From contig CAMFSN010000046.1 in the NCBI GenBank assembly GCA_945983015.1, positions 1 to 12,603 of the forward strand: a stretch of DNA of 12,603 nucleotides. The letters are read 5' to 3'. Source of the DNA: an uncultured Bacteroidales bacterium. Lineage in GTDB: Bacteria; Bacteroidota; Bacteroidia; Bacteroidales; UBA932. Position 1 is the first letter of the stretch; every line of letters starts with the position of its first letter. The notes beneath the pieces were generated by a model that saw only the letters and a list, made by a program, of their open reading frames with translations, was not told the DNA's origin and made no database searches. The translations under genes and the position numbers were made by a program. Of this stretch, positions 1 through 7,464 are shown in pieces.

Positions 1-580
1 GCCATATGTCTGCCAATATCCTTTTCTGTCTGGCGCAGCATAGTTGGACGGTCTGCTCGGACCACTCCTTCACTGCCCTTTCATCTTTTCTGAACATTCC
101 CTCGCCGCTGCAGGGCACGTCTGCCACTATGATGTCAAAAAAGCCTGCCAATTCTCCCAACACCGCCGGATCTACACTGCTCACGAACACCTGAGGGTCT
201 CCCCAGAGGTTGATGTTCGAGGCCAGCACCCTCGCCCTTTCCTTCATCACCTCATTGCTCACCAGCAGGAAATCGTCCCCGTAGCGTTCCCTGAGCGAGG
301 CCGCCAGATCGGTGCTTTTCCCTCCTGGCGCTGCGCAGAGATCCAGTACCTTGATTCCTTTTCGGCCAATTCTATCCAGTGCCTTGCGGAAGATATGTCC
401 CACGTACATCGCCGAGGCATCCTGCACATAGTAGCAGCCGGCGTGGAAAAGAGGATCCAGGGTAAAGACAGGTCTTTCATCCAGGAGCCTTCCGTATGGA
501 CTCCAGGCAATGGCTCGGCCTTCGGGCCCAAGCAGGCCCTTGAAAGGGTTCAGTCTAACGGCTGTGCTCGACGAGTTCAT
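1..580 (-). CDS. RsmB/RsmF-type 16S rRNA (cytosine-C5) methyltransferase, 3' part missing
   Basis: This gene runs off the left edge; 193 codons are visible. It is a SAM-dependent RNA m5C methyltransferase of the NOL1/NOP2/Sun family, expected to modify 16S rRNA in the cytoplasm. Visible landmarks are FTLDPLFHAGCYYVQDAS, the SAM-binding motif I LDLCAAPGGKSTDLA, and motif IV ADVPCSGEGMF carrying the conserved cysteine. The motif VI cysteine (nucleophile in this family) lies beyond the edge. The only usable ATG is at 580 (MNSSSTAVRLNPFKG), because the same frame upstream is closed by several stops. The start overlaps the SRPBCC gene by 26 bp, which suggests one transcript. The N-terminus is short: relatives usually have about 30 further residues before the RLNP motif. 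The family call is firm; the exact rRNA position methylated cannot be told. Confidence 0.88.
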   Translation of the reverse strand, partial: MNSSSTAVRLNPFKGLLGPEGRAIAWSPYGRLLDERPVFTLDPLFHAGCYYVQDASAMYVGHIFRKALDRIGRKGIKVLDLCAAPGGKSTDLAASLRERYGDDFLLVSNEVMKERARVLASNINLWGDPQVFVSSVDPAVLGELAGFFDIIVADVPCSGEGMFRKDERAVKEWSEQTVQLCCARQKRILADIW

Positions 581-959
581 CCACCACCTTGTTAAGAGCC
601 TCGGTAATTTTGCCGCCTAGCATCATCTTCATTATTCCGTTCAACTCGGCCTGCACTTCTATATAAAATTCGGTGAAAAGGGAGTCTTTCTTATCGAAAT
701 GGAATTGAATTGCGAAATTGAAAGGGGAGTCATAGGAGACCAGAGCTATCTTCGAATATGGACAGCGCTCTTCCACCCTAAGTCCGAAACTCATCCCTTT
801 AGCGTTGAATTTTATCTGGTCGAATTCGGCTTCAACGCTGATGTCTTCCACATTCTGTGGAATCATATTCTTGAAATTGCGAAGGTCCGTGAAATTCATA
901 TACAGCATCTCGCAGGGACACTTCACAAGCCCGTGCTTGCTGGAGTATTGTGCTGACAT
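555..959 (-). CDS. SRPBCC (Bet v1/START-fold) family protein
   Basis: This 134-residue protein has the pattern of small Bacteroidota SRPBCC proteins: an N-terminal beta strand, a short helical stretch (MNFTDLRNFKNMIP, about residues 21-34), an antiparallel sheet with alternating hydrophobic residues (about 40-108), and a long C-terminal helix (KITEALNKVVDELVEH, about 116-132). The fold forms a hydrophobic pocket in known members, but no ligand or catalytic residue can be assigned. There is no signal peptide, so it is probably cytoplasmic. It is the first gene of a minus-strand unit and overlaps the methyltransferase start by 26 bp. A TAnnTTTG box lies 21 bp upstream of its ATG. Function is unknown; the fold assignment rests on remembered family pattern. 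Confidence 0.75.
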   Translation of the reverse strand: MSAQYSSKHGLVKCPCEMLYMNFTDLRNFKNMIPQNVEDISVEAEFDQIKFNAKGMSFGLRVEERCPYSKIALVSYDSPFNFAIQFHFDKKDSLFTEFYIEVQAELNGIMKMMLGGKITEALNKVVDELVEHSR

Positions 960-977
960 TATTTTTTCTTATTTTTG
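948..977 (+). promoter_or_regulatory. Promoter of the Nudix gene
   Basis: TTG at 948-950 and TATTTTTG at 970-977, spaced by 19 nt, match the Bacteroidota sigma-ABfr type (-33 TTTG, -7 TAnnTTTG). Transcription would start near 983-985, leaving a leader of about 15 nt. The -33 part lies just inside the start of the divergent SRPBCC gene. Confidence 0.55.
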
Positions 978-980
978 CCG

Positions 981-988
981 CAAATATA
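981..988 (-). promoter_or_regulatory. -7 box of the SRPBCC gene promoter
   Basis: On the minus strand this reads TATATTTG, an exact match to the Bacteroidota -7 consensus TAnnTTTG. The expected start of transcription is near 975, giving a leader of about 15 nt. The only upstream TTG on this strand is 15 nt away (1004-1006), shorter than usual, so the -33 element is weak. Confidence 0.5.
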
Positions 989-998
989 AGAATTTTTT

Positions 999-1610
999 AT
1001 GCACAAGATATACTTCGAGAACAGATGTATAATAATCTGTGAGCCTGTAGATGAGAGCCTCTCTGATTCGAATGCTGTGATATTTCATCCGGGGAGCCGC
1101 ATAGACTTATCCACTTTCGCCAGGATGTTCGAGCAGACCGACTCCCTTTCGAAAATATATATCCCATCAGAGGATACCGAAGGGGTGTACAGGAGTATCT
1201 GTGCAGAATTCAAGGAGGTAAATGCAGCCGGAGGCCTGGTAGTGAACCGCAGAGGAGATTATCTGCTAATTAAGAGAAACGACAAATGGGACCTGCCCAA
1301 GGGACATCAGGACCCGGGAGAGGATATCCAAGTCACAGCCCTCAGGGAAGTGGAGGAAGAGACTGGGGTGGGGGAATTGGAGTTGGGAGAACTCATCTGT
1401 GTCACCGATCACTGCTATCTCAGGGATGGAATCTGGCACCTTAAGCATACCTGGTGGTATGGGATGTTATACACTGCTCCGGTGGATTTGATTCCTCAAA
1501 GGGAAGAGGATATCAGTAAGGCTGCCTGGGTGGCCAAAAGCAGTTTGCCCCCTTTCTTGAAGAACACTTACCCTTCTATTCTGGAGGTCTTCAGAGAGTC
1601 TCGCCTTTAG
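999..1610 (+). CDS. Nudix hydrolase
   Basis: This 203-residue protein carries a perfect Nudix box (GX5EX7REUXEEXGU). It runs from GHQDPGE through REVEEETGV at about residues 102-124, with the glutamates that bind the catalytic divalent metal all present. It is preceded by AAGGLVVNRRGDYLLIKR and WDLPKGH, typical of the fold. Such enzymes hydrolyse a nucleoside diphosphate linked to another moiety, but the substrate cannot be read from sequence. About 70 extra N-terminal residues precede the Nudix fold and are not recognised. There is no signal peptide, so it is cytoplasmic. It is a single plus-strand gene between two minus-strand units, and its last 20 bp overlap the end of the permease gene. 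The ATG at 999 is the only reasonable start after the promoter. Confidence 0.9.
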   Translation: MHKIYFENRCIIICEPVDESLSDSNAVIFHPGSRIDLSTFARMFEQTDSLSKIYIPSEDTEGVYRSICAEFKEVNAAGGLVVNRRGDYLLIKRNDKWDLPKGHQDPGEDIQVTALREVEEETGVGELELGELICVTDHCYLRDGIWHLKHTWWYGMLYTAPVDLIPQREEDISKAAWVAKSSLPPFLKNTYPSILEVFRESRL

Positions 1611-2709
1611 TGGTCAGCGCAGGGTCTATCCTGGCAATACGGCGCGTAGGAAGCAAAGTCAGAAGCATTATCGCCAGCCAGGCGATAAGATTGGCAATCA
1701 GTATCCCGAGCAGGTCTATGTGCACAGGGACGAAGGATACGAAGTAATTCTGAGGGTTCAGTTTCAGCAGATGAGTTGCGCTCTGGAAGGCGCAAAGCAG
1801 CAGGGCGGCCAGGTTTCCGAGCAGCAGTCCGCGGATGGTGGAGGAGGATACCAGCCGCAGGAAACTCCGGCTTAGGGCGGAGGAACTCATTCCCAGGGTT
1901 TTGAGCAGTCCTATGGTGGAGCTGCTGCGCATTATGAAGATCAGGAAGGCGGAGATGGTGTTGAAAGCCGCGACCACGCACATCAGAAGCAGGATGATAA
2001 GGACATTGGCATTCAATATCTCGAGCCAGTCGTAAAGGGCGGGGAATTCGCGGGCGCTGCTGCTGTATATCAGGCCGCTGGCGTTCGCAAAGTCTATGGC
2101 GCAGCTCTCGATGGCTCGTTTGTCACGGTAGGGATTGGCAAGTCTTATCTCCATACAATCAGCCTGATCTGCAGGGATTTTCTTTATTCTCTGAAGGCTT
2201 TCCAGACTGAGGAATGCGATGCACTGGTTCTGGTCCAGAATGGCTGAGTCTTCGTAGACGTCGTTTATGAGGAAGCGGCGGACCTTAGCCCTGTCAGTTA
2301 TGAAATAGGCCGTGAGGGTGTCGCCTTGCTTGAGATTAAGTTTTCTGGCCAGGCTGGAGGGAATGCTGCTGCAGTTTTCGTCCTTTATCTCGGGGCTGCT
2401 GCGAAAGAGCAGGCCTTGCATCTGAGAGCCGGCTTGAACCAGGGAGGCCTGGAAGATGGCGGGGCTGATGGAGGCTATCCTAGGGTCCTTGGAGAGACTT
2501 TCAAGTCTGGGGTCGTCTATCTTTATGCTTCCGTCGTCGCTGAGCCTTATTTCGGCATAATACTTTGATATACTGTTATATATCTCTTCCTTGAAACCTG
2601 AGAGTATGCAGACGGCGAGTACTATCACAAAGGCTGAGACCGCCGTGGCGACCAGCGAAACCCTGCTTTTGAAACTGAGTCTGGAGGCTATGAATTTGCT
2701 CGCACTCAT
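1591..2709 (-). CDS. LolC/LolE-type ABC transporter permease (FtsX/MacB family)
   Basis: This 372-residue inner-membrane protein has the four-helix layout of FtsX-like permeases. One helix is near the N-terminus (about residues 17-37), followed by a large periplasmic domain (about 40-232), then three helices at about 234-260, 292-312 and 332-354. The cytoplasmic loop IGLLKTLGMSSSAL and the C-terminal RRIARIDPA resemble those of lipoprotein-releasing permeases. In that family a pair of such permeases with the LolD ATPase releases lipoproteins for delivery to the outer membrane; no ATPase gene is in the window. It is the last gene of the ftsB-like/porin operon. Its ATG overlaps the porin stop by one base (TAATG), implying translational coupling. 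A MacB-like efflux or other role cannot be excluded. Confidence 0.8.
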   Translation of the reverse strand: MSASKFIASRLSFKSRVSLVATAVSAFVIVLAVCILSGFKEEIYNSISKYYAEIRLSDDGSIKIDDPRLESLSKDPRIASISPAIFQASLVQAGSQMQGLLFRSSPEIKDENCSSIPSSLARKLNLKQGDTLTAYFITDRAKVRRFLINDVYEDSAILDQNQCIAFLSLESLQRIKKIPADQADCMEIRLANPYRDKRAIESCAIDFANASGLIYSSSAREFPALYDWLEILNANVLIILLLMCVVAAFNTISAFLIFIMRSSSTIGLLKTLGMSSSALSRSFLRLVSSSTIRGLLLGNLAALLLCAFQSATHLLKLNPQNYFVSFVPVHIDLLGILIANLIAWLAIMLLTLLPTRRIARIDPALTTKGETL

Positions 2710-5219
2710 TACTTGTTAGCCTGTCTGTTAATGTTAGGCGAGATGTAGAAAGGCCAGAAGATTCCGAGTTTGAGACTAGGGGTGAAACCGGTGGTGACTA
2801 TGTGGCGATGGGCGCTGAAATAGTCGGCGTGATCCATTGGCCAGCCTGCTCCCAGGTTTTGGGCTTTGATGAAGATGCAGCAGGTCTTCCACTGGACATT
2901 GACGAAGAGGTCGAAGAATGGGCCGTTATTATACTGCCACTCGTTTTGGTTAGCGAAGGTGCCGGTGATGTAATTCCATTGAGGACTGTACCATTTGCTG
3001 TTCCACCATCCGTTAAGGCCTATCTGCATATCCATCACCCCTGGCTGAATAGGCAACTGTATGAAATACTTGAGGTTAAGGGCCAAGCTAGGCAAAGGCA
3101 GGGCGCTCTGGTCGGAGGAGTATTGGGCCAGAATGCGGTTATCCAGGTGCAGTAAGTTCCAGAAGACGAATTCTTTCCTTAGGCTGGCGCTGAGAACCGA
3201 GATAGGATCGGCGCTCTGCTGGACAAGCCCGTTTGTATTATAATAGGTATAATTGTTCAGAATTGCGTACCCGGCATCCAGGGAGAATTTCCAATGCGGA
3301 ATGTCCATATTGAGTTCCGCCTTGCTGACTCCGTTTTTCTCCAGGGAATTGTCCCAGCGGAAGAGTTCATTCACATTAGAGTAGAAATGTCTTTCGTAGA
3401 ATTCCGGAAGCAGTAAGCTGGTGCTCAATTTGGCTCCCAATTTGAGAGGGGAGGTTTTGGCTTTGCGGAATGGATAGAAGCGGGTGTCAAAGCCTATGCT
3501 GGCCTCAAAGTCACCGGCCCTTCGTCCCGCGAAGCTAAGTCTAGCCTTGGCTTTCCAATCGAAGGCTTTCCCTATGCCTCCGCTCACTCCGGCGTAGGCG
3601 TATAGGTCGTTCTCTAGGGTGGATAGGGTGTCGCTAGCGCTGACATTGTGGAATTTGTCCACGCGGTCTCCGATTCCTAAGTCCATCTTAGAGATAAAGG
3701 ACTCTTCGGTCCAAGGTTGTAATCTGATATAGAGTTTGTTATCCAGGACTTTTCGGCCAATTGTGTCAGTCAGGTTGCCGTTTTTGAAACGCCTTCCGTA
3801 GCTGCTGTATTCCAGGGCGTGCCCTATGAAGGCGGTGGTGATGTTCTCGCTGGCCACATAAGTGCTGTCCTTCGCGAGTCTCATCTCATTTATGAAATTG
3901 AAAGGAATGCGGAGTTGCTGGTCCAGGTAGAATGTGTTTTTCTTTATAGCTGATGACGCGTTGGTCATAGCGACTTTTACCTCTCTGGATTCTATGGTGG
4001 TGTCCCTGATTTCGCTCAGGTCCACTATGCCTCCGTTCTCTCCCATAGAGATGTTGTTACTAATGTATCCTGTGTTAAGCAGGTATTTTTTACCTAAGTA
4101 GTTGACTCCGAAACCGAAGGTCTTGTTAGCTGTCTTTTCGTTAGTGAGGATGCCGCCGCCACCCCATTTTTCGTAGAGTATGCTGAAGTTTAACTCCGGA
4201 GTAATGTTCTGTGTGCTGAGGAAGTGGATGTTATCCGATTCCTTCTCGTCTCCTGCCATCAGAGTGCCGAAATAGGCCAGCTCGGTGTGTGGGGTCTTGG
4301 AATTATATTGAATGAAATTCTCCGGAGTGTAGGACCAGACTCCATAGGAGTCCCAGAAGCCAGTGCCGCTGTATTTTTCTCTTTTGAAGAAATTATAGCT
4401 CTGTACAGGGGAGCCGGCTACTCCCAGCCAGGTGGCATTTACGTCCTTTCTCTGGAAGTCGTAGTCGTAGAAGTGATAGTTGAAACTGCTGTCCGGAACA
4501 TAGACATTAAGGTCCTGAAAGTCTCTGTCCGCTGTCCAGGCTATGATGCGCTTGTAGTGCATAGTGTCAGCTATCGCATATGTGTCCAGAATGCGGGGAG
4601 TGTTCTTGGTAATGCTGTCTTTAATGGCCTGTTTCTCATCCTTGATGGCTTGCAGGCTGTCAGCCTTGGCCTTTTTTCGGAGTTCTTTCTGCTCGAAGTC
4701 GTATTTTTTCCTCTCCTCCTTCGACAGTGAGGCGTACCAGGCTTCAAAGGCTGCTTTGGCTCTGAAAATCGAATCCACTTTATACAGGGAGTCTAGCTTG
4801 ATGGCTTCACAGAGCATCAAGGAGTCTCCGCTGGCTCGAAGTGAGTCACTGATTTGCCTGTGGGTCAGGGAGTCTATCAGGGCTACGTAGTATTTGTATC
4901 TGAAAGGGTCCAGCTCCTTTAAGGAGTCGGGAGCTACTATGGTGTCTCTGGCAGTGAGATGCCTGACAGTGTCCACTTCTTCAGGCTTGTCGAAGATAAG
5001 GGAGTCTGGTCCTCCCAGGAGGCTGTCCGCTATGCTGAGTGTCTCGTAGTTGCCCACCCTGCGGGCTTTGTAATTATCCTTTGGGTAGATGACAGTATCC
5101 GGAGCAGCTATCTCCGAAGGGGAAAAACTCATAGGCCCTGCCGCCATCTCCGAGGCGAGGGATGTGATGATGCAGGCCGACAGAAGGGTCGGAAAGAGTA
5201 TTCTGCCTGTGAATCTCAT
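2709..5219 (-). CDS. Putative outer-membrane porin (Bacteroidota Porin_10 type)
   Basis: This 836-residue protein has a signal peptide (about residues 1-26, hydrophobic core ILFPTLLSACIITSLAS). A polar Asp/Ser/Lys-rich periplasmic region follows (about 30-235), with a charged probable coiled coil near 160-205 (KKAKADSLQAIKDEKQ). The rest, from about 250 to the end, is rich in aromatic residues and alternating beta strands, as expected of a large outer-membrane beta-barrel. Stretches such as WLGVAGSPVQSYNFF, STQNITPELNF and YEKWGGGGILTNEKT match the Bacteroidota 'putative porin' family. The substrate is unknown. The start ATG overlaps the stop of the FtsB-like gene (ATGA, 4 bp) and the stop overlaps the permease start, so it sits in the middle of a coupled envelope operon. 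The C-terminus (NINRQANK) lacks the terminal aromatic residue of proteobacterial porins. Confidence 0.82.
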   Translation of the reverse strand: MRFTGRILFPTLLSACIITSLASEMAAGPMSFSPSEIAAPDTVIYPKDNYKARRVGNYETLSIADSLLGGPDSLIFDKPEEVDTVRHLTARDTIVAPDSLKELDPFRYKYYVALIDSLTHRQISDSLRASGDSLMLCEAIKLDSLYKVDSIFRAKAAFEAWYASLSKEERKKYDFEQKELRKKAKADSLQAIKDEKQAIKDSITKNTPRILDTYAIADTMHYKRIIAWTADRDFQDLNVYVPDSSFNYHFYDYDFQRKDVNATWLGVAGSPVQSYNFFKREKYSGTGFWDSYGVWSYTPENFIQYNSKTPHTELAYFGTLMAGDEKESDNIHFLSTQNITPELNFSILYEKWGGGGILTNEKTANKTFGFGVNYLGKKYLLNTGYISNNISMGENGGIVDLSEIRDTTIESREVKVAMTNASSAIKKNTFYLDQQLRIPFNFINEMRLAKDSTYVASENITTAFIGHALEYSSYGRRFKNGNLTDTIGRKVLDNKLYIRLQPWTEESFISKMDLGIGDRVDKFHNVSASDTLSTLENDLYAYAGVSGGIGKAFDWKAKARLSFAGRRAGDFEASIGFDTRFYPFRKAKTSPLKLGAKLSTSLLLPEFYERHFYSNVNELFRWDNSLEKNGVSKAELNMDIPHWKFSLDAGYAILNNYTYYNTNGLVQQSADPISVLSASLRKEFVFWNLLHLDNRILAQYSSDQSALPLPSLALNLKYFIQLPIQPGVMDMQIGLNGWWNSKWYSPQWNYITGTFANQNEWQYNNGPFFDLFVNVQWKTCCIFIKAQNLGAGWPMDHADYFSAHRHIVTTGFTPSLKLGIFWPFYISPNINRQANK

Positions 5220-5539
5220 TCAGTGATCAAGTAAATGTCGTCTCCTTTCTGACTGAAGTGATAACGCTCTCTGGCATAAGTCTCCAGGGAATCCCTGTTT
5301 TCAGTCAAAAGCTTATACTGTCTGTCAAGTTCCTCTATCTTTTTCTTGTTAGCTGCTATCTCCTTATTTTGTCTGGAGATGGTGAGTTCAGCCTTTATCC
5401 ACTGAAAGACATTGTCTTTCTTTATGCAGAGAAAAAGCAGGGCCAGGCAGCTTGCAACTATGAGTACGCGCATAAAGGAACGCTCTTCCTTTCGGTTCCC
5501 GTCCTGTTTTTTGTCCCAAATATGCTTCATAATGCCCAT
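5216..5539 (-). CDS. FtsB/DivIC-like septum formation initiator protein
   Basis: This 107-residue single-pass membrane protein has the FtsB/DivIC layout: a short charged N-terminus, one membrane helix (about residues 23-39, MRVLIVASCLALLFLCI), a coiled coil (about 50-85, with NKEIAANKKKIEEL) and the family ending YARERYHFSQKGDDIYLI. Members bridge FtsQ and FtsL in the divisome and act in the periplasm beside the inner membrane. The start is uncertain. ATGs occur at codons 1, 4 and 23, and the predicted transcript start (near 5540) would make the first nearly leaderless, so codon 4 (5530) is plausible. It is the first gene of the operon and overlaps the porin start by 4 bp (ATGA). A division gene coupled to a porin and an envelope permease suggests shared dosage with envelope growth. 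Confidence 0.8.
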   Translation of the reverse strand: MGIMKHIWDKKQDGNRKEERSFMRVLIVASCLALLFLCIKKDNVFQWIKAELTISRQNKEIAANKKKIEELDRQYKLLTENRDSLETYARERYHFSQKGDDIYLITE

Positions 5540-5546
5540 AATTGCG

Positions 5547-5554
5547 CAAATTTA
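5547..5554 (-). promoter_or_regulatory. -7 box of the FtsB-like/porin/permease operon
   Basis: On the minus strand this reads TAAATTTG, an exact TAnnTTTG box. Transcription would begin near 5540-5542. No good -33 TTTG is seen at 17-23 nt upstream, so strength is uncertain. It is one arm of an 18-bp palindrome shared with the divergent promoter. Confidence 0.45.
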
Positions 5555-5556
5555 AC

Positions 5557-5564
5557 TAAATTTG
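5557..5564 (+). promoter_or_regulatory. -7 box of the nucleotidyltransferase gene
   Basis: TAAATTTG matches TAnnTTTG exactly and lies 19 nt before the ATG at 5584, giving a leader of about 14-17 nt. No convincing -33 element is present. It forms the right arm of the palindrome at 5547-5564. Confidence 0.45.
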
Positions 5565-5583
5565 CCGAGTTCTAAAAAAGAAA

Positions 5584-6519
5584 ATGATGAAACCGACACT
5601 TCTTGTACTCGCTGCCGGAATGGGTAGCAGATATGGTGGTTTGAAACAGATGGATGGACTTGGCCCATCCGGAGAGACCATTATCGATTATTCGATTTTT
5701 GATGCCGTTGAGGCTGGATTTGGAAAAGTTGTCTATATAGTTCGCGAGTATTTCCGCGAGCAGATGGAGCAGAGTGTAAGGGAGAAATACAAGTCTGTCA
5801 AATGTCTGGACGGCTCTCCTCTGGAATTTGAATTCGTGACTCAGGAGTTGAATAAGATTCCTGAGGGCTTTAGCCTTAATCCTCAAAGGGAGAAGCCTTG
5901 GGGTACGGCTCACGCCGTATTGATGGCCAAGGATGCCATTCACGAGCCTTTCGTGGTGATTAACGGGGATGATTTCTACGGTAAGGAGTCCTTTAAGATA
6001 GCCGCCCGCTGGTGTGCTTCCCACGAGAATACTTCAGGAGTATATGCCATCGTGGGCTTCGAGGTGGATAAAACCCTTTCTGAGTCTGGTGGCGTGTCCA
6101 GGGGCATATGCAGTTACACTTCCCAGGGAAAACTTACCGATGTAGTTGAACATCATAATGTTATGTTTGACCCTGACGGAGTTCTCAGGGCTGACAATTC
6201 CGAGACTTCCCTTCGTGTGGAGATTAAGCCTAAGGATCTCTGTTCTATGAATATGTGGTGTTTCACTCCGGACTTTTTCTCTAAGACTGAGGCCCTTTTC
6301 GTAGATTTCCTTAAGGAGAACGGAATGGAGCTTAAGAAGGAGTTCTATATCCCATTTGTGGTGGATTACTTGATCAAGCACGGTGAGCAGGAGTGTGATG
6401 TGATCAGTTCTCCGGAGCGTTGGTTTGGCGTGACCTTTAAGGAGGATAGGCCTCTTGTGGTCGCCAAGTTTGCCCAACTCGCCGAGCAGGGAGTATATCC
6501 TACACCTTTGTATAAATAG
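5584..6519 (+). CDS. Sugar-phosphate nucleotidyltransferase family protein
   Basis: This 311-residue protein starts with the nucleotide-binding signature of the NTP_transferase family, LAAGMGSRYGGLKQ (about residues 9-22). It continues with PWGTAHAVLMA (105-115) and the metal-binding segment NGDDFYG (127-133). These enzymes join a sugar 1-phosphate or a similar phosphate to an NTP, releasing pyrophosphate. The motifs do not identify the sugar or base. A single enzyme of this type with no sugar pathway beside it is often left unassigned in Bacteroidota. Two adjacent ATGs (5584 and 5587) fit; related proteins usually begin MKPTL, so 5587 may be the real start. It is soluble, with no signal peptide or membrane segment. 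The next gene is 111 bp downstream with its own promoter, so it is probably monocistronic. Confidence 0.83.
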   Translation: MMKPTLLVLAAGMGSRYGGLKQMDGLGPSGETIIDYSIFDAVEAGFGKVVYIVREYFREQMEQSVREKYKSVKCLDGSPLEFEFVTQELNKIPEGFSLNPQREKPWGTAHAVLMAKDAIHEPFVVINGDDFYGKESFKIAARWCASHENTSGVYAIVGFEVDKTLSESGGVSRGICSYTSQGKLTDVVEHHNVMFDPDGVLRADNSETSLRVEIKPKDLCSMNMWCFTPDFFSKTEALFVDFLKENGMELKKEFYIPFVVDYLIKHGEQECDVISSPERWFGVTFKEDRPLVVAKFAQLAEQGVYPTPLYK

Positions 6520-6568
6520 AGGTCCAAGTTTCGCGAGTCAGGTAAATAGCTTGGTAAATTGCAGAAAT

Positions 6569-6601
6569 TTTGAGGATTTTCATCTTTACGAACTATACTT
6601 G
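6569..6601 (+). promoter_or_regulatory. Candidate promoter of the CPBP protease gene
   Basis: TTTG at 6569-6572 and TATACTTG at 6594-6601 are spaced by 21 nt. The -7 box has one mismatch to TAnnTTTG. Transcription would start near 6607, about 24 nt before the ATG. The rest of the 6520-6630 gap holds only a weak CCAAG/CTTGG inverted repeat. Confidence 0.4.
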
Positions 6602-6630
6602 TGAGTTAAAAATAGTTTTTGTAAATTATT

Positions 6631-7464
6631 ATGACTAAGTCATTTAAAGGTGTTTGGATTCCTAAATGGGGAGAGATGATACTAATCATAGTGCTCTTCA
6701 TTTTAGGGGTAGTATGCTCCTCTTTGCTAGCTGGAATACTGATGAATCTGGGTGTGGGGCAGGATCTGCTGATGCTGCTCACATATCCGCTGATGTTCCT
6801 CTTCGTTTTCATCTATTTCTGTATCAGGAACGCCAGTTCCAAGGTCTATCGTACTGAATTATCTGTTCCTGTCGGCAGGGAGAACAGGAGTCTGTGGCTC
6901 CTGGTGGCCATTCTCACCTTTGCCGCCTCCTTTGTAATGGATGCAGTGAATGAGGCGATGCCACCTATGCCGGAGTGGTTGATGCAGGCTCTATCTTCTG
7001 CTACAGGGGGGAACTTTATCATCAACTTCCTAAGCGTGGCAGTCCTGGCTCCGCTTCTGGAGGAGTGGCTTTGCAGGGGCTTGATAATGAGAACTTTGTA
7101 TCGTAATGGAGTAAAAGCCTTCTGGGCCATCGTACTCTCAGCCCTTTTCTTCGCCCTTATTCACGGTAATCCTTGGCAGGCTATTCCGGCCTTCGCCCTG
7201 GGCTGTCTTTTCGGCTATGTATATTATAAGACGGGCAATCTCTGGCTCTGTATCCTGATGCATTTTACGAATAATTTCACCAGTCTGATGATAAGTCAGA
7301 TAGAAGAGGTTCCTGACACTGCCACCTGGTTTAGCATAATGCCTCAGGGCTGTTACTGGGTGCTATTTGTGGTCTTTATTCTCACTTTGATACTGGGCGT
7401 AAGTCAGATAAGCCGCTTCAACGTTATGAACTCTCAGGATATCAGCACCCCCTCTCAAGGCTAA
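6631..7464 (+). CDS. CPBP family intramembrane metalloprotease
   Basis: This 277-residue membrane protein has about seven or eight hydrophobic segments (for example about residues 15-40, 45-65, 87-105, 128-143, 162-180, 184-200, 241-258). The three CPBP (Abi/CAAX protease and bacteriocin-processing) motifs are intact: EExxxR at E144-E145-R149 in EEWLCR, FxxxH ending at H178 in FALIH, and HxxxN at H211-N215 in HFTNN. The glutamates and histidines are expected to form the active site inside the inner membrane. Members process prenylated or secreted peptides or act in immunity to bacteriocins, but the substrate here is unknown and no bacteriocin gene is adjacent. Its last 34 codons, including the final membrane segment, are antisense to the end of folP. 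Confidence 0.87.
   Translation: MTKSFKGVWIPKWGEMILIIVLFILGVVCSSLLAGILMNLGVGQDLLMLLTYPLMFLFVFIYFCIRNASSKVYRTELSVPVGRENRSLWLLVAILTFAASFVMDAVNEAMPPMPEWLMQALSSATGGNFIINFLSVAVLAPLLEEWLCRGLIMRTLYRNGVKAFWAIVLSALFFALIHGNPWQAIPAFALGCLFGYVYYKTGNLWLCILMHFTNNFTSLMISQIEEVPDTATWFSIMPQGCYWVLFVVFILTLILGVSQISRFNVMNSQDISTPSQG

Noticed and set aside
44..595. Plus-strand open frame opposite the methyltransferase
   Set aside because: It is antisense to a gene with clear family motifs, and its translation shows no recognisable domain.
4224..4730. Plus-strand 168-codon open frame inside the porin gene
   Set aside because: It mirrors the codons of the porin on the other strand and has no promoter or recognisable domain.
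5572..6477. Two minus-strand open frames of about 150 codons opposite the nucleotidyltransferase
   Set aside because: Both are shadows of a well-supported gene; their sequences look like random antisense translation.
6520..6630. Terminator after the nucleotidyltransferase gene
   Set aside because: The CCAAG/CTTGG inverted repeat is only 5 bp with a loop of about 20 bases or more and no T run follows.
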